The notes under the pieces are model-generated. The model was not told where the DNA came from. It saw only the letters and a list, made by a program, of their open reading frames with translations, and did no database searches. From Jimgerdemannia flammicorona (lineage: Eukaryota > Mucoromycota > Endogonomycetes > Endogonales > Endogonaceae): DNA of 18,011 bases. This document shows, in pieces, positions 8,253 through 16,939 of this stretch; the first letter of the stretch is position 1, and every line of letters begins with the position of its first letter. A program made the translations under genes and the position numbers. The DNA lies in assembly GCA_003990745.1 (NCBI GenBank), contig RBNI01002605.1, positions 1-18,011 on the forward strand. Direction: 5' to 3'.

Positions 8253-9406
8253 ATGTCGGCCACCTCCTCTGTCATCGGCGATGATGGTGCCACTACCTGT
8301 CTCTTCGCGCACTTCAGCATCTCTCTCCACTGCGCTGAATATTGTGGCGTCAGTCTCCTTTCTCTTGGCTTCGGCAAGGGTAGCCTTACGGCAATGTGCA
8401 GGTCATGCGGGGATGCGCGACCGATATCAGCGTATTTATCTTCTCTGCATGATGCGGAAGATGACGAAGAGATTGCGATCTCTTCCAATTCAGACTATAA
8501 CACCCAGCGGACTTCCTTCTCTCCCACGCCCCGCCCCTCAATCAGAACAAGCGTGGTCGCCCGAACACTAGTTTGGTCATGACCCTGACTGCCAGTCTTG
8601 TACCTCCGGCTACTAAAGCCATGCCCCCTAAAAAGGGCAAGGCCAAGGTTCCTGGGCCAGTACCCCAGGCTTCGCCTATAGGACCCAGTGCTGCCAGTCC
8701 ATCTTCGTCCCCTGCTTCGACCCCCACCCCCACCAAATCATACGCCACCGCTGCCAAGAAGGTTTCTATCAAGGATAGGACTCAGGCCTACCCTGAGATG
8801 GAGAGAGCTGTCACTGCAGCCGTACTCTCGTGCATGACCCGCAAGCCGACCTCTCATTTGTCACCGACTGAGAAGGGCGCTAGGCTGCAGCGCATTTACA
8901 TCAATAGATTTGCCCATCTCAAGATCAGGTAGATCCAGAAGAACTTGTATAATATCCATGTGATGTTGTCAAAAGTTCTCAATATGTCGTATATCTCGGC
9001 GTCGACCATCGAATTCCTTCTCCACCCTGATTATGTCACAGCATTCCAAAAGATGATAAAGATGCTCGGGTTCTCGGTGCTGATGGCCTAGGACCCCATG
9101 CTCCCATGCAACAAGAATGCCATGAAGGCTGTGAAGATGTGGGTACTCCAATCCTTCCACATTCGGGTCTGGCAGTTGGCTGGCGAAGTCACTGCAAAGA
9201 GGCCCGAGGTGCAGACCTTCTACAGAGCTTGGGCTGTGGAACTCGGTCTTACTCTCCCCTCCGTCGCCTCTCCAACGGCCGGTCCTGCTTTGAAGACAGG
9301 TGGTACTGTGGCTGTGACTGGTGAAATGGTGATGGATTTGGAAGCCGAGGCTTCCTCTTCAGGTGCTTCCCATACTGTTGATGCTAATATACCCGGCCCT
9401 CAATGA
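8253..9406 (+). pseudogene. ORF1 of copy C (gag-like), deleted and frameshifted
   Basis: The ATG at 8253 (MSATSSVIGDDG) is the best guide to the original ORF1 start. The N-terminal part includes SLTAMCRSCGDARP and the acidic DAEDDEE segment. A one-base deletion near 8530 shifts the frame. A 347-bp gap at about 8598 (B 3420-3766) removes the coiled coil and much of the Pro/Ser linker, and itself changes the frame. TAG at 8930 stands where other copies have Gln. TAG at 9088 stands where copy E has Trp and copy B has TGA. The C-terminal part (9098-9406) reads through to the ATGA overlap. Not functional. Confidence 0.8.
9403..9406 (+). promoter_or_regulatory. ATGA stop/start overlap of ORF1 and ORF2 (copy C)
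   Basis: The same four-base overlap as in copy B is kept despite heavy decay on both sides. Confidence 0.7.
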
Positions 9407-12400
9407 GAGTCAGATTCCTCAATGTACACAGACTACCCCAGAACAAGTTCGATATACTCAGTCGGTTGATTGGTCCTGCCCTCGACATTCTTTTCATATG
9501 TGAAATGTGGCATATTCCACTGTATCCCTCTCCGCTCATTCACATATCCTCTCCTCCGGCATCGCACAGGATCGTGGGCCACCAGAATGGTGGGCTCGTG
9601 GTCCTCATGTCAAACCGTTTCGCCCCCCTTATTTCTGAGTCCTCCGCCAACCCCTTCCATATCCGACTCATGTTCTAGGGCCTGGCTTTGGTTCAGGTTT
9701 ACGCCCCCCCCTCTCTTCCTATTGGTGGTTTCTGTGATCTTGTGTCTGGTCCCTTTCCGGATAAGGTGCTTTTGATCGGTGACATCAATACACATTTCAG
9801 TGCTCATCTTGGTGATGTCAATTCTGGTCTCCATGATCAAATGGATGTCATCGATACCTCCTTGATGACGTGGTCATTAAATCACTTGACCTGATGGCTG
9901 GTTCTATATGTATTGACCATGCATTTGCCACCACATCCCTCCACGCATCCCTTGCCTGCTCCACCCCTCCTGTCTCCACCGATCACCTTTCCCTCCTCAC
10001 TGTCTCCTTCCCCTTCTCCCCCTCGCTGGTTGCTGCCTTGGCTGGCATCCGCCGCTACTCTGTGAGGTACCTGACCGATCCGGTCATTCAAGCTCACCTT
10101 CGGGAATCAGCAGATATTGTTTGTAATACTGTTGTCAGGTCCGTCTACTCTGTCCGGGATCATGTGGCTGACTTTCGCTCTGTGGAAGATCGCCAGCAGT
10201 TCATTGATTCTCTGGATACTCTTTTGATCTCTGGTCTATAGTCAGTTTGTGAGGACATTCTTAGCTCGAATGATGCAAGGGAAATCAGGGCCGTGCCGCT
10301 CCCCCGGCAGGACCTTCTTTACAGTGTATCCTCGGTCTCTGATACTATCCGTGGGTTTAAGCGTGCATACCACTCCACCCCCCTTGCTCCCCTCCAGTCT
10401 CGGTCCCCTGCTGTCTCGGTGTTCGATGACATGGTTGTATATTTTACCACTATCTTTGGCCAACCAGACACCTCTCTCCATCTTGATGACTCTGAGGACA
10501 TCTTCCCTCTTGGTGTGAGTGCTCTTGGACTGCAGGGTTGGTTTGACCAACTGGCGGTTTGGAGGGCTATCCGCAGCTACCCCCTTTCGAAGGCCTGTGG
10601 GGCCAATTCTCTGTACGTCCGGATCCTTTAGGTGATGGCGGATGAGATTGATGCCCCCTGTAGCCTCTCCAAAGCTCTGTCCTTCTTCTTCCAGATGTGC
10701 GTAATTTGGGGGCTCACTCCTCGCCGCAGGAACTCTGCCATTATCACCCCGATTCCCAAGAAGGAGGATTCGAGGATGATTGATGGATTTCGCCCTATTG
10801 CTCTCACTGAAATGTTTCATAGACTCTTCGAGCGGTATTTGGAAGGATACGTCAAGAGCCGAAGTGGCCTGACAGAAATATCATGCTGCCAAGGCAGCTT
10901 CCGAACCCGCTTCTCATCCCTTTCCCATATTTTACTTTCGCATGAAACGTGGGCCAAGGGATGGGGCCGCTGTGTCTTTCTTGACCTCCGGCAGATATAT
11001 GATCGAGTCCCCCTCAAGCTTATACTTTCCCATCTTGAGGCGCAAGGTGCTGATGCAGCCCTTCTTAGCATTATCCGAAGTCTGTTCAATCACTGTTCCT
11101 ATCAAGTGGTTATTAATGGCCTTGTTACCCCTTCAGTCTCCACTGAGCATGGCCTCTTCCAAGGCTCTCTCCTCTCTCATTGGCTCTTTGATGTCTTTAT
11201 TGACCCCCTTGCCGCCTCCTTTGATGAACAGTTTAAGGAGTACAACTTTCCCCTCGGGCTCTTCTTTGATGACGATATTGCCCTCACCCCCCGCACTGCC
11301 GCAGAGGGCCAGAGTATGATTGACTTTTGTGAAGATTGGCTTCTGGCGAATGGCATAGAGCTCAACCCCAAGAAGTGCGGTTATGTCAGCCCTGCTGACT
11401 GTACCATGTAGATTGGGGGTGAACTCTGCCCGCAACCCTCCTCCTACGTATACCTGGGCGTACCATATACCAACAAAGGGTTTGACTTTGCTGAACTCGC
11501 GTTGTAGAATGCAGCAAAGGCGGAATATACTCTTGGGTTCTGCCATGCCCGTGGTCCCCTCTGGTCGCCAATGGTCAAGTTGGCCATCATACAAATGTTC
11601 ATTAGGCCTCAGCTGGAGTATGGCCTTCTCCTTCTATGAGCTTCCTGTCTGGCTACTACCACGGGGCTTCAGATGTTGAAGCATCCCAAGAAGGTCTTTG
11701 ATGATGCTGTCACTTGGGCGGTCAGATTTTCTGGCTGGCCTCTTCTTGGCAGTTCAATTCTCGGCCTCCCTTCCTTCCTTCATCATACGTCCAACCTCTG
11801 CTGCATGTTCCAAGCCCATCTGGATTGGTGTAGCAAGTCCGGCAACAATCCTATCAGTCCCCTTAGCAAGCGCTTTGTCACACGTCCCTCAGGTTCTATT
11901 ATTGATGTGTTCCGGTGTTGGACCTCTTGGCTTGACTTCCTCGACTGGTACTGGGACCTTCGTCCCCAGGTCCGCAAGACTCGCTCGCTCTGCTCCTTCC
12001 TCCAGTCCTTCCTTCGGGATCAGTTGCTGCAGGAATAGGCCTCCTCCTCTCAGTCTCTCGTTCAGTATATTACCTCCAAAGGCCGCTTGTGGTCGCGGGG
12101 CGCCGATCGTATCCTCTCCTTCCCCCCTCGGCTTGTGCATTCTGTGCTCGCCTAGCGTTATGGCTACTTTGGCCAACCCTGCCCCTGCCTCTATAGAGAT
12201 AAGTTTCATCGTGGCCATCTCCTCAGGTGCGGTCTTCTCGATGGTTCATATTCCGCATTCCGAGGTTCTTCTGACTGAGATGAACAGCTCGATTGATTTA
12301 CCAGTGACGAATGGCAGGAGGAACTTCATGCCTACCCTCTTCATGCTCTTCACGAGACCACCTACCATGCTATAGATGCCATGTATAATTCTGGTGGCAA

Positions 12401-12449
12401 TCTCGCGGTCAGGTTCTGCCTGACCAAGATTACAAAGATGCTTGGGTGA
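9403..12449 (+). pseudogene. ORF2 of copy C: AP endonuclease, reverse transcriptase, C-terminal domain
   Basis: The layout is as in copy B. The endonuclease keeps MRVRFLN, ICEMWH, VYAPP, a better GDIN (near 9778) and TDH near 9980. RT motifs are IPKKEDSRMIDGFRPIAL, LDLRQIYDRVP and GLFQGSLLSHWLFDVF, then FFDDDIAL near 11266 where A and B have FADD. The stretch 10632-11411 is open for 259 codons and holds most of the RT. The frame is broken by TAG 9676, a one-base deletion near 9890, TAG 10239, 10629, 11409 and 11505, TGA near 11638, TAG 12036 and 12154, and two more TGA near 12275-12298. In the C-terminal motif the second Cys pair is damaged (CPCLYRD for CPCPCGD near 12181). Confidence 0.92.
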
Positions 12450-12838
12450 TCAAGCGATCGCACATTTTCTTTATTCCTTTCTTTCCCCTCATTGGCCCGG
12501 TTGGTTTTCTTGTTGTTGAGAGTGCATTGAGTTATTCATCTCATGTCAGTCGTTTGGTGTTTGGGTGTCGATATGGTTCCTATAGTTGGTGCTGGGTGAA
12601 TGTGTATTATATCTTAGCCTTTCTTTTCTTTGCTTTTTGTATTATCCTTACAGCCGTGACAAAATGGTTTTATCCAGCCTGTCCATAGGGTGGTCACCTC
12701 TCTGGCCTTTGTTTTGTACTTCTTAGCTAGTTGTTTACTTCGCTGGCCTTGTTTTGCTTTGCTCATCTTAGGAGTCTTTGTCTTTTGTTGCTCCAATGTA
12801 CCTTGTCTTCTCTACAATGAATAAATTCTATCTTGAAG
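12450..12838 (+). other. 3' UTR of LINE copy C
   Basis: This is the counterpart of the B 3' UTR with the same blocks, AATAAA at 12820-12825, ending CTATCTTGAAG. Nothing else is seen. Confidence 0.8.
12820..12825 (+). terminator. AATAAA polyadenylation signal of copy C
   Basis: Canonical hexamer 13 bases before clean telomeric repeats, with the same spacing as in copy B. Confidence 0.75.
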
Positions 12839-12857
12839 CCTAACCCTAACCCTAACC
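12839..12857 (+). repeat. Telomeric-type repeat tail of copy C
   Basis: CCTAACCCTAACCCTAACC, three perfect units, lies between the 3' UTR of C and unrelated sequence. Confidence 0.92.
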
Positions 12858-13706
12858 TGTCTCCTCCTTAATCACCATGGGCACCCCCTTCACCAGAAGC
12901 TACACCACCCTGGGGTCTCATCATAAGCATTGCATCATGGGCACCACTACCTTCCCAACTATGACTCCATTCTTCAGTGCCTCATCCTGTGGACTGGTCT
13001 CCTCAAAGCCCACCTTGACCCCCTCCAGCCCCTTCAAGAACTTCACTGAAGCCGCCACAGCCACCTGCTTCGAGATAAGCCCCAGAACCATCCTTGCCAT
13101 CACCACTAAGCCCCAGAAGCACAAGGTCACTATGAACTCCAAAATCGACTTCTTAAGTAATGGAGCCACTGCCAGCCCCATTACACCATCTGCCAGGTCC
13201 CCCTTCTGCATCGGGAACCCCTGCCCCCTCTGGCCATCAGCCGTCACATCTCTTTTTTTCTCCTGATTTGCCGTCACATGGCCATCAGCAGTCCTGCCCA
13301 CAGCCACATCACCTCCAGACCCTACACCCATACCCCCAGCCAGAGAACCTCCCCTCCTACCAGGGCTCGCCTTGCCCTTCCCCACTGCAGCACCAGCCCA
13401 GCTTCCAGTTGGCCATCCACTCCCCTTCACCTTGTCAGCAAAACTCATATGTCCAGTCTCTTCTCCCTTCCCACCCAATACCGGTCCTCCTCCAGCACTC
13501 TCACCGCTTGTTGACCCTCCAAAGGCCCCCATCCCCAGGCCATAACCTCTCCCAATCTGCTGCTAGCCAAAGGCCCTAGGTCCACCAGACCCAGCATGCC
13601 CATTGGAACTCTTGCTTGAAGATATGTTTATAATACCTTTCCTCCACTTTGTGTCAAAAACTGTTACTTGAAGCTTGTGTAATGTGAATAGTACCAGAGA
13701 AAGGTG
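12858..13706. other. Unrelated insert between telomeric tail of C and truncated copy D
   Basis: About 850 bp do not match the main LINE. They contain a minus-strand gag-like frame (12921-13532) and, at the right edge, a block (13670-13705) similar to 225-260 upstream of copy A. The plus strand reads as proline/serine-rich low-complexity frames with no recognisable domain. It may be a piece of another retroelement or a chimeric 5' extension of copy D. Confidence 0.55.
12921..13532 (-). pseudogene. Gag-like ORF1 fragment of a different retroelement (tentative)
   Basis: A 203-codon minus-strand frame starts MGAFGGST and contains SFADKVKG, a phrase type common near the N-terminus of LINE ORF1/gag proteins. 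A Gly-rich low-complexity linker follows. The last third (LISKQVAVAASVKFLKG, then LKNGVIVGKVVVP) resembles the N-terminal part of CCHC gag-like proteins. After two stops the same frame continues with a VKGVP-type phrase (about 12870-12890), which in such proteins follows the G-V-x-V segment. It then runs into the telomeric tail of copy C, so the zinc-knuckle part is missing. Assignment is from memory of the family pattern. A host gene fragment is the alternative. Confidence 0.4.
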
Positions 13707-13708
13707 TT

Positions 13709-16527
13709 ATCTCTGGGGCCTCTGCCAACCTCTTCCATATCTGGCTCATGTTCCAGGGCCTGGCTTTGGTCAGGGTTTATGCCTCCCCCTCTCTTCCTAT
13801 TGGTGACTTCTGTGAACTTGTGTCTGGTCCCTTTTCAGGTAAGATGCTTTTAATCAGTGACATCAATACCCATTTCGGTACTCGTCTTGGTGACGCTATC
13901 TCTGGTCCTCGTGATTGAATAGATGTCATTGATACTTCCCTGATGACATAGTTATTGTAGCACTTGACCCCGGTGGCTGGTCTTATGAGCATTGATCATG
14001 CGTTTGCCACTGTGTCTCTCCATGCATCCCACACCTACTCCACCCCTCCTGTCACTACCGATCACCCCTCTCTCCTTACTGTTGCCTTTCTCTTCTCCCC
14101 CTCACCGGTTGCTGCCTTAGCTAGTGTCCGACGTTACTCTGTGAAATACCTGACTGATCCAGTCATTCAAGCTCACCTTTGGGAATCAGCAGATATCATT
14201 TGCAATACTATTGTTAGGTCCATCTACTCCATCCAGGACTATGTGGCTGGCTTTTGCTCTGTGGAAGATCACCAACAGTTCGTGGATTCCCTAGATACCC
14301 TTTTGACCTCTGGTCTACAGTCAGTTTGTAAGAACATTCTTGGCTCATATGATGCAAGAGAAATCAGAGCAGCGCCACTCCCTTGGCGGGACCTTCTTCA
14401 CAGTGCATCTTCGGTCTCTGATGCTATCCATGGTTTCAAGTGAGCATACTGCTCCACCCCCCTTGCCCCCCTCCAATCTTACTCCTCCACTGTCCTAGTG
14501 TTCGATGGCATGGTTGCCTACTTTACCACTATCTTTGGCCAGCCAAATACCTCTCTTCGCCTCGATGACTCTGAGGATGTCTTCCCCCTTGGCGTAAGTG
14601 CTCTTGGACTAAAGAGTTGGTTTGACAAGCCAGTAGTTTGGAGGGCCATCTATAGCTACCCCCTCTCGAAGGCCTGTGGGCTAATTCCTTGCATGTTTCA
14701 ATCCTTCGGGTGATGGTAGGCAAGGTCGACACCCCCTGTAGCCTCTCCAAAGCCTTGTCCTTCTTCTTCCAGATGTGCGTGGTTTGGGGGCTCACTCCCT
14801 ACCACTGGAACTCCGCCATTATTACCCCAATTTCTAAGAAGGAGGATTCACAGACGATTGATGGATTTTGCCTCATTGCTCTGACTGAAATGTTTCATAG
14901 ACTATTTGAGCGGTGTTTGGAAGGATATGTCTAGAGCCAAAGTGGCCTGACAGAAATGTCATACTGCCAAGGCAGCTTCCGAACCTACTTCTCGTCCCTC
15001 TCCCATGTTTTGCTCTTGCATGAGATGTGGGGCCAAGGGGTGGGGCCGCCGTATCTTTCTTGACCTCCGGCTGGTATATGATCGAGTCCCCCTTAAGCTT
15101 ATTCTTTCTCATCTTAAGGCATGAGGTACTGATGCAGCCCTCCTTAGCATTATTCAAAGCCTGTTCAATCACTGTTCCTATCAAGTGGTTGTTATTGGCC
15201 TTGTCACTCCTTTGGTCCCTACTGAGCATGGCCTCTTCCAAGGCTCTCTCCTCTCCTCCTGGCTTTTTGATGTCTTTATTGATTCTCTCGCTACCTCCTT
15301 TGATGAACAGTTTAAGGAGTATGACTTCCCCCTCAGACTCTTCTTTGTAGATGATATCACTCTTACCCCCTGCACTGCCATGGAGGGCCAAAGGATGATT
15401 GATTTTTGCAAGAATTGGCTTCTGGTGAATAGTATGGAACTCAATTCTAAGATGTGCAGTTATGATGGCCCTACTGACTGTACTATACGGATTGGGGGTG
15501 AGCCCTGCCTGTGATCCCCTCCTACGTATACCTGGTCATGCCATATACTAACAAAGGATTTGACTTTGTCGACCTTGCATTGTAGAATGCAGCAAAGATG
15601 GAACGAACTCTTGGGTTCTGCCACACTCATAGTCCCCTCTGGTCGCTAATGGTCAAGCTAGTCATCATATGTACTTTCATTAGGCCATAGCTGGAATATG
15701 GCCTCCCCCTTCTACGAGCTTTCTGTCTGGCTACTACCACAGGGCTTCAGATATTGAAGCATCCTGAGCAGGTCTTTGATGATGCTGTCACTTAGGCAGT
15801 CAGGTTTTCTGGTCGGTCCTTACTAGGCAGTTCGATCCTCAGCCTCCCTTCCTTTCTTTGTTATATGTCGGACCTCTGCTACATATTCCAAGCCCATCTG
15901 GATTTGTGTAGCAAGTCTGGCAAAAACTCTATCGACCCCCTTAGTGAGCATTTTGTTATGCTTCCCCCGGGTTCTATTATTGACAAGTTCTGGCATTGGA
16001 CCTCTTGGTTTGACTTCCTCAACTGGTACTGGGACCTCCGTCCCCAGGTCCACAAGACTCCCTCGCTTCGCTCCTTCCTCCAGACATTTCTTTGGGACCA
16101 GCTGCTGCAGGAATGGGCCTCCTCCTCCCAGGCGCTCATTTAGTATATCACCCCCAAAGGCTGCTTGCAGTCGCGGGGCACTGACCATGTCCTCTCCTTC
16201 CTCCCCTGATGTGTACGTTCTGCACTTGCCTGGTGCTATGGCTATTTTGGCCAACCCCGCCCCTGCCCCTATGGCAATTGGTTTCATTATGGCTATCTCC
16301 TCAGGTGTAGTCTTCTCTATGGTTCTTACTCCACGTTCTGAGATTCTTCCGATCGAGATGAACAACTCGATTGGTTTACTGGTGATAAATGGCAGGAGGA
16401 ACTCCACGCCTACCCTCTTCATGCTCTTTACAAGACTGTATACTATGCTATAGACACTATGTGTAATTCTGGTGGCCATCTCGTGGTCAGGTTCTGCCTG
16501 ACCAAAATTATGAAGATGCTTGAGTGA
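13709..16527 (+). pseudogene. ORF2 fragment of copy D (partial endonuclease, RT, C-terminal domain)
   Basis: The endonuclease is kept from about residue 77 of B: VYASP, SDIN near 13857, SIDHAF near 13990 and TDHPSLL near 14058. RT motifs include GLFQGSLLSSWLFDVF and FVDDITL near 15345. The tail has FIRP and RPCPYGNWF near 16260, where the second Cys of the zinc motif is Tyr. Stops begin early (TGA 13916 and others to about 13958; TGA near 14441). Frameshifts lie near 14682 (about two bases lost), 15030 (one extra base) and 15515 (one base lost). TGA at 15512 and TAG at 15583 match stops in other copies. The terminal TGA is at 16525-16527. It is one of the most degraded ORF2 copies here. Confidence 0.9.
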
Positions 16528-16921
16528 TTGAGCAATCACACATTTTCTTTACTTCTTTCTTTTCCCTCATTGGCCCAGTTAGTTCCTTGTTGTTGAGAGC
16601 ACATTGAATTATTCATCTCATGTCAGTTATTTGGTATTTGGTTGTCAATACGGTTTCTGTAGTTGGGACTGGGCGAACAGGTATTATTTCTTAGCCCTTC
16701 TTTTTCTTGCTTTTTTTTGCATCTATTATCTTTACGGCCATGACAAAATGGTTTTATTCAGTCCATCTATAGGGTGGTCACCTCGCTGGCCTTTGTTTTG
16801 TACTTCTTAGCTAGTTGTTTACTTTACTGGCCTTGCTTTGCTTCTCTCATCTTAGGAGTCTTTGTCTTTTGTTGCTCCAATATACCTTGTCTTCTCTATA
16901 ATGAAAAATTCTATCTTGAAG
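16528..16921 (+). other. 3' UTR of LINE copy D
   Basis: This is the counterpart of the other 3' UTRs. The polyadenylation hexamer is lost: the AATGAATAAATTC of A-C reads AATGAAAAATTC (about 16901-16912). Confidence 0.8.
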
Positions 16922-16936
16922 CCTAACCCTAACCCC
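16922..16936 (+). repeat. Telomeric-type repeat tail of copy D
   Basis: CCTAACCCTAACCCC, about two and a half units, runs into copy E. The last bases overlap sequence that could equally belong to E (ACCCAG in copy C), so the exact border is ambiguous. Confidence 0.85.
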
Positions 16937-16939
16937 AGC

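Larger units (their letters stand above)
8041..12857 (+). mobile_element. LINE copy C, near full length with internal deletion
   Basis: It begins with the same GCCACTCACATGATTTCCCC as copy B and ends in three clean telomeric units. It has all parts of the element, but ORF1 lacks 347 bp relative to B. ORF2 carries about ten stops and one frameshift. It differs from B mainly by transitions. Its 3' tail abuts unrelated sequence (12858 on), not another LINE start. Confidence 0.92.
13707..16936 (+). mobile_element. LINE copy D, 5'-truncated
   Basis: Homology to B and C starts near 13707 (TTATCTCTGGGGCC against C TTATTTCTGAGTCC), inside the endonuclease, and runs to the telomeric tail at 16922. 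It carries more frameshifts than the other copies. The 5' junction follows a GAAAGGT that also precedes copy A. The 3' tail abuts another truncated LINE (E). Confidence 0.9.

Noticed and set aside
13160..13579. 139-codon plus-strand ORF rich in Pro, Ser, His and Gln
   Set aside because: Its composition is that of a reverse reading of a Gly-rich frame. The minus strand looks more protein-like.
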